This document shows, one piece after another, positions 17,822 to 26,206 of a stretch of DNA of 64,000 nucleotides. A program made the position numbers and the translations under genes. The stretch spans positions 744,001 through 808,000 of the forward strand of contig NZ_JAMFLY010000001.1 of NCBI RefSeq assembly GCF_023502235.1, read 5' to 3'. The notes beneath the pieces were generated by a model. That model did not search any database. It saw only the letters and a program-made list of their open reading frames with translations, and had not been told where the DNA came from. This DNA is from Flagellimonas myxillae (GTDB taxonomy: Bacteria; Bacteroidota; Bacteroidia; Flavobacteriales; Flavobacteriaceae). Within the stretch, counting starts at the first letter, position 1, and each line of letters opens with the position of its first letter.

Positions 17822-19075
17822 ATGGAAAAAAAATCCCCTTGGTATTATCTTGCTCTGTTGATTTTGGCCGGGGAAGCCGTATTTATTCTTCCTTTTGTAT
17901 TGCCCCGAATTTTTCGAAGTACCGTCCTTGATGTATTTGAACTGGATAATTACACTTGGGGGCTTTGTACTTCCTTGTACGGAATTATAGCATTGATTTC
18001 CTATCCATTTGGAGGGCCCTTAGCCGATAAATTTCCACCGCGAAAACTAATCGCCATCGCACTTTGGATGACTGCTTTAGGAGGTGTGTTCTTTGTAACC
18101 TACCCCAGTTTTGAACAATTGCGGGTCCTATATGGATTCTGGGGATTTACCACCATCTTTTTGTTTTGGGCCCCGATGATCAAGGCAACCCGGGTATGGG
18201 GTGGCGATACTTCCCAGGGAAGGGCCTTTGGGATGTTGGATGGGGGCCGTGGACTGGTAGGTGCGCTCTTTGGATTGATGGGGGTTCTGATATTTTCTTT
18301 TTTTCTGGGCGAAGAAGTGGATGCTAGCTCGCTAGAAAAACGCAGGGAAGCCTTTCAGTACGTGGTGTATACCTCGTGCATAATCATCGGTTTGGTAGGA
18401 TTACTGGTATGGTTGTTTATGAAATCGGGGATGGATGAAAGTAAAATCTTGGTAGAACGTATTTCCAAAAAGGAAATTGGGCAAGTACTGCGGATTCCCT
18501 CGGTATGGCTGTTGATGATCATCATTCTTTGTGCTTATGTGGGGTACAAGATTACGGATGTCATTTCGCAATATGCCAATGAGGTGATGTTGTACGATGA
18601 GGTAAAAGCTGCCCAAACCGGTACCTTTTTCCAGTTTTTAAGACCCACCACAGGAATTTTGGTTGGACTCTTGGTGGATCGTTTCCGAATAACACTTTGG
18701 TTGGTGTATAGTTTTGGAGCCTGTATTTTGGGCGGTATCCTGTTTGGCTCGGGAATCATTGATCCCTCGACCACGGCCTTGTTTTTTGTTTCCGTGGTTA
18801 TTGTGGCTGCAGGGGTGTATGCGGCACGGGCGCTTTATTTTGGGGTAATGAAAAAAGGAAAAATACCATTGATGCTTACAGGAACAGCGGTGGGTCTGAT
18901 TTCCTTGGTAGGATATACTCCGGATATCTTTGCCAGTCCTGCCTTTGGGATGCTATTGGATGCCCATAAGGGTGAGGAATTAGGCCACCAAAATGTGTTC
19001 TGGATGTTAACGGCGTTTTCTTTTGTTGGCGGTGTTGCTGCAGTGATTTACCATAGGATGTACGGCAGAACCTAA
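17822..19075 (+). CDS. Major facilitator superfamily transporter
   Basis: This is a 417-residue membrane protein with about 12 hydrophobic segments and a central cytoplasmic loop (about 205-220). The MFS loop signature after TM2 reads GGPLADKFPPRKL, and the matching one in the second half is VGLLVDRFR. The N-terminus MEKKSPWYYLALLILAGEAVFILPFVLPR is typical of flavobacterial nitrate/oxalate-like or sugar-phosphate-like MFS proteins, but the substrate is unclear. It is the only plus-strand gene inside a minus-strand island of peptidases and amidohydrolases, which hints at uptake of their products. Its stop overlaps the convergent gene by 4 bp. Confidence 0.9.
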   Translation: MEKKSPWYYLALLILAGEAVFILPFVLPRIFRSTVLDVFELDNYTWGLCTSLYGIIALISYPFGGPLADKFPPRKLIAIALWMTALGGVFFVTYPSFEQLRVLYGFWGFTTIFLFWAPMIKATRVWGGDTSQGRAFGMLDGGRGLVGALFGLMGVLIFSFFLGEEVDASSLEKRREAFQYVVYTSCIIIGLVGLLVWLFMKSGMDESKILVERISKKEIGQVLRIPSVWLLMIIILCAYVGYKITDVISQYANEVMLYDEVKAAQTGTFFQFLRPTTGILVGLLVDRFRITLWLVYSFGACILGGILFGSGIIDPSTTALFFVSVVIVAAGVYAARALYFGVMKKGKIPLMLTGTAVGLISLVGYTPDIFASPAFGMLLDAHKGEELGHQNVFWMLTAFSFVGGVAAVIYHRMYGRT

Positions 19076-19653
19076 ACCTGCCAACCTCCTCTGGATTTAA
19101 TGTTCTTATTACAGCCATCCACGATTTCTGCAATTCTTTTTTGCCGTGTTTCTTCCCGTTTAGCTTGATTTAACCAGTAGAGGTAACTCTTTTTTTGTGA
19201 CCGGGAAAAACCCTGAAAATTGGAAAAAGCCTTTTTATTTCGGTTAAAGGCCTTTTGCAAGTCGGGAGGGACCACTCCGTTTTCCACAGCGTCCAAAGCG
19301 ACCCAGGACCCATTGGTCTTGGCTATTTGAATGGACTCCAACCCGCTTTCGTGCATCAAGTTTTTGGCCATTAGATCATTGATGTGGTCCTTGTTCACCT
19401 TGCTCCATACACTTTTGGGTTTTCTGGGGCAGAAGTATTGCCGTCTTTTACCATCTCCAAGACTTTTAACTGTGCTGTCTATCCAACCATAACAAAGAGC
19501 TACCCGAACGGCTTCTTCCCATCGCATGCTTTCCATGGGATGGTCTACTTTGTAAAGAATAAGATGGATGCCCTTGGAATTACTATGGTTATCGTGCAGC
19601 CACTTTCGCCATTCAATATCGTTTTTAAAATAATGCTCCTCTAAATCTTTCAT
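19072..19653 (-). CDS. YdeI/OmpD-associated family protein
   Basis: This 193-residue soluble protein shows the YdeI pattern: WRKWLHDNHSNSKGIHLIL near the N-terminus, MRWEEAVRVALCYGWIDS in the middle, RKPKSVWSKVNKDHI, and a C-terminal SQKKSYLYWLNQAKREETR segment. The family is linked to resistance against peptides or bacteriocins by name rather than by defined biochemistry. It follows the amidohydrolase stop by 6 bp and is presumably the last gene of the minus-strand operon that starts near 24602. A paralogue of different layout lies at 6897-7379. Confidence 0.87.
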   Translation of the reverse strand: MKDLEEHYFKNDIEWRKWLHDNHSNSKGIHLILYKVDHPMESMRWEEAVRVALCYGWIDSTVKSLGDGKRRQYFCPRKPKSVWSKVNKDHINDLMAKNLMHESGLESIQIAKTNGSWVALDAVENGVVPPDLQKAFNRNKKAFSNFQGFSRSQKKSYLYWLNQAKREETRQKRIAEIVDGCNKNIKSRGGWQV

Positions 19654-19659
19654 GGTGGT

Positions 19660-21078
19660 TTAATCAATTCTGGATTTCTCCAATAACTGTTTAAGTGCTG
19701 ATTTTTCGAACAAACTGCCTCCTTTACATACGGCAAAAATCTTTCGGGTTACGCGGATATCTTCAAGTGGATTTCCTTCCAACAAAACCAAATCGGCTAC
19801 TTTCCCCTCCTGGACTGTCCCATAATCGCTTTCTTGATGCAAAAACTTGGCTCCGTTGTAGGCGGAGGTTTTCAAGGCATCCAAGGGAGAAATTCCATTT
19901 TCCACCATAAGTTCGAGCTCCTGGTGCAGGGAGATGCCAGGATAGGTATACGAATTATAGGCCCCACTGTCCGAACCCGCCAATAATTTCACACCAGCAT
20001 CGTTAAGCGATTTTGCCAGTTTCCCGAAAAAGGCATCCAACGCTTTTCTTTCTTCCCGATTTTCTTCCGTGGCATTCATGGCCCGATCAATACGACCTTG
20101 ATAGGTTTTGATTACACCATTGCCCATATAGTCTAGGTAGGCATCCTTACTGTGATCTATCTCGTCCAGATAGCTAAGGGTTTTGCCAATATGAAGCGTA
20201 GGAACGACAAAGACATTGTTATCCTTTAGCTTTTTAAAAGTAGTTTGTGCCGTACTATCGGAATAGTGTTCTAAAAGTGAGGGTATAGCCTGCCAAAAAC
20301 CAAATTCCTTTTCTTTAATTTTTTGGGTTATTTCTGCTTCATTGGAGGCACATCCCTTTAAAACAAAATAGAGATGCTCTATGGCATCCATGCCAGCATT
20401 CACAGTTTCTTCCACGGTCACAGAAAAAGGCATGTGGCCTGAAGTTATCAAGTTTCGTTTTTCAGCTTCGAAAAGAATTTTTAAATAGTTTTCTCCAGAA
20501 ATACGGCTATCGTACAGTTTTACAAAATCAACCGGAAGTTTTTCAAGGGAGTCCAGTGCTGTTTTAATGTCCCTTTCCTTTTCCACAGCCAAAGAGCCCG
20601 CCCAAGTCGCATTGGGTCCATCAATTTTGGGGCCCGATGTGAATAGGGTCGGACCAATTAAATTTCCTGATGTGATTTCTTTTTTCCATGATAAAACGGA
20701 AGGGGTCAGGTCCCCTCCGGCATCACGTACCGAAGTAATCCCATTGGCGATAAAAAGTTTTAGGAAGTTTTTGTTGTTCTTGACCAGGGAATCCCCGCCC
20801 CTAAGATGGATATGGTTATCCCAAAACCCAGGCAGCAAATACTTTCCATGGGCATTGAACTCAGAAGTCGCCTTGAAATCGGTTTTGGTCCCCTTGTCCA
20901 AAATGGCCGTGATTCTACCGTCTGCTAAATAAACATCCTGATTCTTAATCTCCCCGGTCTCCAAATGAATCACTTGGGCATCGCCGATGACCATATCAAC
21001 AATCCGTTCCTTGGACTTTTCTTGACAACCTGCAACAAGGGACAGCAGCATTACACTAAAAGCAAGGAAGCGCATCAT
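19660..21078 (-). CDS. Lipoprotein amidohydrolase
   Basis: This 472-residue lipoprotein has Cys18 in SLVAGC. Metal and catalytic residues are all present: HIH in FWDNHIHLRGG, Lys in FVKLYDSRISG, His in TSGHMPFSV and in AIEHLYFV, and Asp in LLAGSDSGAYN. It is the third amidohydrolase within 12 kb and belongs to the same broad imidazolonepropionase/prolidase-like group as the one at 13014, though the two are clearly diverged. It is 14 bp downstream of the M1 peptidase gene, so an operon of exported hydrolases is likely. The substrate is unknown. Confidence 0.9.
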   Translation of the reverse strand: MMRFLAFSVMLLSLVAGCQEKSKERIVDMVIGDAQVIHLETGEIKNQDVYLADGRITAILDKGTKTDFKATSEFNAHGKYLLPGFWDNHIHLRGGDSLVKNNKNFLKLFIANGITSVRDAGGDLTPSVLSWKKEITSGNLIGPTLFTSGPKIDGPNATWAGSLAVEKERDIKTALDSLEKLPVDFVKLYDSRISGENYLKILFEAEKRNLITSGHMPFSVTVEETVNAGMDAIEHLYFVLKGCASNEAEITQKIKEKEFGFWQAIPSLLEHYSDSTAQTTFKKLKDNNVFVVPTLHIGKTLSYLDEIDHSKDAYLDYMGNGVIKTYQGRIDRAMNATEENREERKALDAFFGKLAKSLNDAGVKLLAGSDSGAYNSYTYPGISLHQELELMVENGISPLDALKTSAYNGAKFLHQESDYGTVQEGKVADLVLLEGNPLEDIRVTRKIFAVCKGGSLFEKSALKQLLEKSRID

Positions 21079-21092
21079 CTAAAACAGTTGTC

Positions 21093-22712
21093 TTAAGGTT
21101 GAATAGGCTCGTGATTGACATAGAAGTTCTCATCAAAAACAAGATTATCACCAGCTAAGGTTTCGGATTTCCACTCAGATTTTGGATAAATCCACTGCTC
21201 CTTGCCCTCTACAAAAACCCGAATAGGCATATCAAAATCCGTTACAATATCCACGTACCTAAAGGTTAATTGGGAACCTTCCCGTTTGTACTCCAATTTC
21301 GGAATCATGGTCGTGCGAAGGTATTGGTTAAAGAAGGCCGTGAGGTCTATTTTGGTTTTTTCGCTGATGTAATTCTCTATTTGTTGGGTTGTGACCGTTT
21401 GATGATAGAATTCTTCGTTCAGGCCCCTCAAAATCTGCCTCCACAGCTCATCGTCTTCAAGCAGTTGTCTTAGCGTGTGCAGCATATTGGCTCCTTTATA
21501 GTACATATCCCCTGAACCTCGTTGGTTTACATCGTACGGGCCAATGATTGGTTTGTCGTTACGGATGTTCATTCTTGTGCCGATTACATATTCGGCCGAA
21601 GCTTTTTTGCCAAAATGATAATCTAAATATAGATTTTCGGAATAGGCTGTAAAGGCTTCATGAATCCACATGTCCGCAATGTCCTTGTAGGTAATATTAT
21701 TAGCGAACCATTCGTGTCCGCCCTCATGTATAATAATAAAATCGAATTTTAAACCCCATCCCGAACCGGATAAATCTCTGCCGAGATATCCATTTTGGTA
21801 ATGATTTCCATAGGTCACAGAACTTTGATGTTCCATGCCCAAATAAGGAACTTCCACCAATTTAAAACTATCCTCATAAAAAGGGTAGGGGCCAAACCAA
21901 TGCTCGAAGGCTTTCAGCATCATCCCTGTTTGCTTGAATTGCTCCCGCGCCTTTACCAAATTGTCCCTAAGTACATAATAGTCCACATCCAGTGCTCCCT
22001 TCTCACCTTCAAACTTCTCCCCAAAATGCACATAGTCGCCAATGTTCACGTTTACACAGTAGTTGTTGATGGGGTTGGAAACAAACCATGTAAAGTTTGT
22101 TGAAGTTTCATTTTCCTTGGTCGAAACCAAACGGCCATTGGAGACATTCATTAGGTTTTTGGGAACATCCACGCTGATTCTCATGCTGTCCACCTCGTCG
22201 TACATATGATCTTTATTGGGCCACCAAATACTGGCGCCCAATCCTTGGCAAGAAGTCGCCGCAAAGGGGTTCCCGTTGTTGTCCCTTTCCCACGAAAAGC
22301 CACCATCCCAAGGCGCCCTTATGGCTTTTCTAGGTTTACCGGAGTATTCCACTTTTAGTTTATTGATCGAACCGGGAATCTGCCTTTTTTTAAGCTTGAT
22401 AAAATGGGCAGGTCCAATGGAGCTCACCTCCAAGGGTTGCCCATCTTGAGAAACAGCATCAATTTTTAGGGGCTCCTGGAGATCAATTTGAATGATATCT
22501 GAAGCCTTCAGGACTTTATATTGGATCACATTGTACCCAGAAATAAATTCCTCTTGTGGTTTCACTTGAAGGTTGAGGTCGTAATAAGTAAGGTCCCACC
22601 ATTCACGTTCGGGGGTTATACTTCCTCTAAGGGTGTCCAGCTTGGTAAAATGCTGACCAAGGGAGCTAGTGAAAACCCCCAACATAAGGCCTAAAACAAG
22701 GTAATGCTTCAT
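21093..22712 (-). CDS. Exported M1 family zinc aminopeptidase
   Basis: This 539-residue protein has a signal peptide (1-19, FTSSLGQ). The gluzincin motif is complete: H329-E330-GG-H333, with the third zinc ligand E352 in MWIHEAF exactly 18 residues on. The exopeptidase loop reads YLGMEHQ, a variant of GxMEN that is common in bacterial M1 enzymes. The protein is shorter than PepN and stops after the catalytic domain and a small beta part (PIRVFVEGKEQWIYP), so it lacks the large helical C-terminal domain. It probably releases N-terminal residues from peptides in the periplasm. Confidence 0.93.
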   Translation of the reverse strand: MKHYLVLGLMLGVFTSSLGQHFTKLDTLRGSITPEREWWDLTYYDLNLQVKPQEEFISGYNVIQYKVLKASDIIQIDLQEPLKIDAVSQDGQPLEVSSIGPAHFIKLKKRQIPGSINKLKVEYSGKPRKAIRAPWDGGFSWERDNNGNPFAATSCQGLGASIWWPNKDHMYDEVDSMRISVDVPKNLMNVSNGRLVSTKENETSTNFTWFVSNPINNYCVNVNIGDYVHFGEKFEGEKGALDVDYYVLRDNLVKAREQFKQTGMMLKAFEHWFGPYPFYEDSFKLVEVPYLGMEHQSSVTYGNHYQNGYLGRDLSGSGWGLKFDFIIIHEGGHEWFANNITYKDIADMWIHEAFTAYSENLYLDYHFGKKASAEYVIGTRMNIRNDKPIIGPYDVNQRGSGDMYYKGANMLHTLRQLLEDDELWRQILRGLNEEFYHQTVTTQQIENYISEKTKIDLTAFFNQYLRTTMIPKLEYKREGSQLTFRYVDIVTDFDMPIRVFVEGKEQWIYPKSEWKSETLAGDNLVFDENFYVNHEPIQP

Positions 22713-22750
22713 TTTTTTGTATTTGTTATACTACTGTTTAGGAATGGCTA

Positions 22751-24085
22751 CTATCTAAAAACTTTATTGGGAAAGACCACCTGGCTTTCATGACCATTTT
22801 TACCAATGGCCGCAACTCCAAAAAAGAAATTGTCAATAACAATGCCATCCAGGGTAAATTCAGATACATCACCCACATATTGATGATGGTCCCAAGTGGG
22901 GGAAGTGGTATCCCTCCAATATATTTTATAGCCGACAGCTCCATCTACCTTGCTCCATTTAAGTTTGGCGGAAGGTTCCACAATTCCTCCAATCTCCACG
23001 ATTTTTGGCGCGGGTGGCGCCCAGGCAATGGAGGCTAAATTAATGGCATTTACAGCGGTCAGTTTTTTGGCGTAATCAAAGTTGACATGCTCCAATACAT
23101 CGCCGTAGGCGATACCATTTTCAACCCGAATATCTTGGTGTTGTTGGGTATAGTTCTCATGGGCCTCCATAATTCGGATTCCCGCATAGCCTGCATCGTT
23201 AAAAGGTCTGTGATGCCCACCGCGACCAAACCGGTCCAGCCGATAAACCATGATGGGATTCATTTCGGGCATATAAGTTTGGGTCGTTTTATGGACATAA
23301 CGTGCCAGCTGTCGGGAAATGCCATCCACCTCGCCACCGTAAAAACGACGGGCCCTACGTTGTTCTTCTGTTTCCGTTGGCGGTACAGGTTCGGAAAAAA
23401 TCCTGAAATCCCTGTTGCTGACCACGCCGTCAACTCCAGTAATGTTACCAATCATGTCGTTGTTCAAAATTCCGATGATTTCCCAGCCTTCACGCTTTGC
23501 ATGGGCCGCCAAGCCCTTGCCTCCAAACAGCCCTTGTTCCTCCCCGGAAAGCCCAACGTAAATGATACTGTTTTCGAATTGATACTTGGACAGCACCCGC
23601 GCAGCTTCCAAGGCACCAGCCATTCCGCTGGCATTATCATTGGCACCAGGCGAATCCGATGTAAAGTTATTGGGGTCGCTGACCCGGGAATCTATATCCC
23701 CACTCATAATGATAAAGCGATTGGGGTACTTGGTTCCCCGCTGAACAGCCACTACGTTGACCACCCAAACATCTTTTACAATACGAGAACCTTCACCTTT
23801 TTTTACTAAATCCTTCTGATAAAAAACATCCAAACACCCATTGCAGGCCTTGGAGGTGTTTTCAAATTCTGATTTTATCCATCTCCGGGCAGCTCCAATT
23901 CCCCGAGTTTGCGATACCGTATCACTCAAGGTATGGCGTGTGCCAAAATTGGCAAGTGTGGTTATATCTTTTTCGATGCGCTCCGCAGAGACAGCATTTA
24001 TAATAGTGTAAAGACGGGTGTCTGTTTGCGAACAAAGTGAAGCGATACAGAACAACGCGCCAATTAGCGTAAAACCCTTTTTCAT
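22751..24085 (-). CDS. Exported M28 family metallopeptidase with C-terminal FN3-like domain
   Basis: This is a 444-residue protein with a signal peptide (1-19). The M28 core has the metal ligands in DSPGANDNASGMAGALEAA, the catalytic/metal Glu pair in GLSGEEQGLFGGKGLAAHA, and His in GGHHRPFNDAGYAGIRIME. Residues of about 355-444 look like a fibronectin type III module (PSAKLKWSKVDGAVGYKIYW). M28 enzymes are two-zinc aminopeptidases; substrate preference is not shown. It lies 7 bp after the VOC gene and 38 bp before the M1 gene, so the two exported peptidases are probably made together. Confidence 0.92.
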   Translation of the reverse strand: MKKGFTLIGALFCIASLCSQTDTRLYTIINAVSAERIEKDITTLANFGTRHTLSDTVSQTRGIGAARRWIKSEFENTSKACNGCLDVFYQKDLVKKGEGSRIVKDVWVVNVVAVQRGTKYPNRFIIMSGDIDSRVSDPNNFTSDSPGANDNASGMAGALEAARVLSKYQFENSIIYVGLSGEEQGLFGGKGLAAHAKREGWEIIGILNNDMIGNITGVDGVVSNRDFRIFSEPVPPTETEEQRRARRFYGGEVDGISRQLARYVHKTTQTYMPEMNPIMVYRLDRFGRGGHHRPFNDAGYAGIRIMEAHENYTQQHQDIRVENGIAYGDVLEHVNFDYAKKLTAVNAINLASIAWAPPAPKIVEIGGIVEPSAKLKWSKVDGAVGYKIYWRDTTSPTWDHHQYVGDVSEFTLDGIVIDNFFFGVAAIGKNGHESQVVFPNKVFR

Positions 24086-24092
24086 TGCGGTG

Positions 24093-24602
24093 TTATTTTC
24101 CTATCAATTCTACAAAAACCCCATCTGGATCTTGTACTAAAACAAAACGTCTGCCATCTCCGATGTGGGTGGGTTCTTCGCTTAGGAATTTAATGTTCTT
24201 TGCTTTGAGTCTTTGAATCACGGCGTCCAAGTTTTTGTAAAAGAGCGTGATGTATCGCATGCGGTTGCCGTCTTGAATGTAGTTTCCACCTGGTGTCTTG
24301 TCATTGTCAAAATGTACAATCTTAAATTCGGTGGCGTATTCATCTTCTTCAAGTTTTAATATCCTAACGGTGAAGGGTGCTCCTCCGGATAAACCGGATT
24401 TTTTCCCGAAAGCTTCATCAATACTAAATTCCCTGCTTTTCTTCATTCCAATAATATTGGTGTAAAAATCCAAAGAAGCGTCCAAGTCGGTCACGATGAC
24501 CCCAATTGATATGGAGGACTTGTCAAATTCCGATTGGGCGATGCCCAAGTTCAGGGCAAAAAATGCCACTAGTCCAAAAAGAAGTTTATGTTTCATTTTC
24601 AT
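24093..24602 (-). CDS. Exported VOC (glyoxalase-like) protein
   Basis: This 169-residue protein has a signal peptide (1-22, FFALNLGIAQ), which is unusual for VOC proteins, most of which are cytoplasmic. The domain has VIVTDLDASLDFYTNIIGMK at the start and RRFVLVQDPDGVFVELIGK at the end, with the usual Glu metal ligand in the final strand. The reaction is unknown; VOC proteins include lyases, dioxygenases and antibiotic-binding proteins. It heads the run VOC-M28-M1-amidohydrolase-YdeI on the minus strand. Confidence 0.85.
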   Translation of the reverse strand: MKMKHKLLFGLVAFFALNLGIAQSEFDKSSISIGVIVTDLDASLDFYTNIIGMKKSREFSIDEAFGKKSGLSGGAPFTVRILKLEEDEYATEFKIVHFDNDKTPGGNYIQDGNRMRYITLFYKNLDAVIQRLKAKNIKFLSEEPTHIGDGRRFVLVQDPDGVFVELIGK

Positions 24603-24679
24603 CGAATTAGTTTAGTAAAGTTTTCTGTGAATGTAACAAAAGCGTGTCAATTATTTAAATAGGAGTTTGTTGGTCGGGT

Positions 24680-26206
24680 TTAACGGATAAAGGTTACCCT
24701 GGAAATTTTCCCATCTTCGACCTCGTATACCGCGACAGCCCTAATTTGGGAATCCTTAAGGGTCACCAATTCCTCATCAATTACTTTGTTCCCGATTACG
24801 ATTCTATTTTTTATTTCGCAATGTAGGTTTGGGTTGGCCTTAAAGAAGTTTTGGTATGCTTCCTTCATTTTGCTCCGATTCCCCTGGCTTAACTTATTGG
24901 GGAAGTTGTAGAGCTGCACATCGTCAGAGTAGGTGGCCATAAAGGCATCAATATTTCGTGCGTTGTAGGCATCCAATTGGGTCTGTACAATGGATTCCGA
25001 ATCAACGGTCTCCCGTTCGGGAAAAATAAAGCGCATGGAAGCTATAAATCCGTTTTCCACCTCATAAATGGCCACTTGATGCCCCTTTCTCCCGTCCACC
25101 ATGCTAATTTCCTCATCTATGACCGTATTCCCGAGTCGAATTCGGTTGACCACTTCAACTTTGGCATCCTTGGTATTCTGATAGAACCGGTCGTAGTTAT
25201 CCGTCATTTTTTCCCGGCCGGTATACATCGGCTGATCAGGAAAGCGCTCTACAACAACATCTTCCGTATAGCAGGAAACAAAGCCGAACAAATCTCGGTT
25301 GTTGAAGGTTTCCACTTGTCGATTAATGATTTGAAGCGGCGAAACCTCTGCAACGAATGCAAGTCTATTTCTTCCAGGGTTAACAGCGATGCGACTAATA
25401 TTGTTGATTTCATCCAAATCGAATTGGATTACTTCCTCCCATCCTTTATTCTCGCTAGTATTCAATTTGAATAAGGATTTTCCAATTCCGGTGAGGATGG
25501 TTGTTTGGTCCAACCAACAAAGGTCCTCACTTTGATGGAGTACCTCTGCAATTTTTTTCGTCTGTCCCGTCTTGGGGTCTAGTGACAGTATTTCCCAATT
25601 TTCACCGGCTTTACTGATATAACTTACCAATTGGGTATTTGGAATTTTATGAAAAGAACGACCCACGCTTCTGGCAATGGTCTGTCGCGAACCATCTTTA
25701 ACATTATTAACCACAAGGTCCATACGGTTGTTGACCAATACTGAGGTGACCAAAATATCGGCATTGAACCAAACATGGTAACCCACTTTTTGGTTAGGTA
25801 ATATGGCTTTGGATTTCCCAGAGGAAACATTGTAATTATACAACAATTGCAGCCCGTCCAAATCCAAGCGAATGGAAGAAACGGCATCTTTTCCCGGAAT
25901 TTTCAAAGGAGAATATTCGCTTCCGGTTGGGGTGTTGGTAATCCATGAACTTGTGCTACCAGCTTCAATATTGAATTTTATGATATCTGTTTGGTCCGAC
26001 CGGGTGGAGGCAAACAAGAGCGTATTGTCGTCCCAAAAGGAGGGTTGGTTGTCGTAGCCATGGTTATTGGAGATGTTCTTGGGATTGGTAAGTACCGGAC
26101 TTCCATTTTCAAGATCAAGGTCAAAAAGATATACTTCGGTATTGGCCTGCCCGAGCAGTTGTAATGAGGTTAGGAGCAAAATAAGGGGGAGCAGTCTGCT
26201 GATCAT
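24680..26206 (-). CDS. Exported PD40 propeller fused to tandem SnoaL-like domains
   Basis: This 508-residue protein has a signal peptide (1-20, LTSLQLLGQ). Residues of about 22-290 are a TolB/PD40-like propeller (NQPSFWDDNTLLFASTRSDQ, NPGRNRLAFVAEV). Two NTF2/SnoaL-like domains follow (about 293-395 and 400-508) and appear to be internal duplicates: both have the form D-FNNRDLFGFVSCYTEDV / DAYNARNIDAFMATYSDDV, V-IDEEISMVDGRKGHQVAIYEVENG / VIDEELVTLKDSQIRAVAVYEVEDG. No function is known for this combination. The start codon overlaps the otsAB stop in an ATGA, so it is translationally coupled to trehalose synthesis. Confidence 0.82.
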   Translation of the reverse strand: MISRLLPLILLLTSLQLLGQANTEVYLFDLDLENGSPVLTNPKNISNNHGYDNQPSFWDDNTLLFASTRSDQTDIIKFNIEAGSTSSWITNTPTGSEYSPLKIPGKDAVSSIRLDLDGLQLLYNYNVSSGKSKAILPNQKVGYHVWFNADILVTSVLVNNRMDLVVNNVKDGSRQTIARSVGRSFHKIPNTQLVSYISKAGENWEILSLDPKTGQTKKIAEVLHQSEDLCWLDQTTILTGIGKSLFKLNTSENKGWEEVIQFDLDEINNISRIAVNPGRNRLAFVAEVSPLQIINRQVETFNNRDLFGFVSCYTEDVVVERFPDQPMYTGREKMTDNYDRFYQNTKDAKVEVVNRIRLGNTVIDEEISMVDGRKGHQVAIYEVENGFIASMRFIFPERETVDSESIVQTQLDAYNARNIDAFMATYSDDVQLYNFPNKLSQGNRSKMKEAYQNFFKANPNLHCEIKNRIVIGNKVIDEELVTLKDSQIRAVAVYEVEDGKISRVTFIR

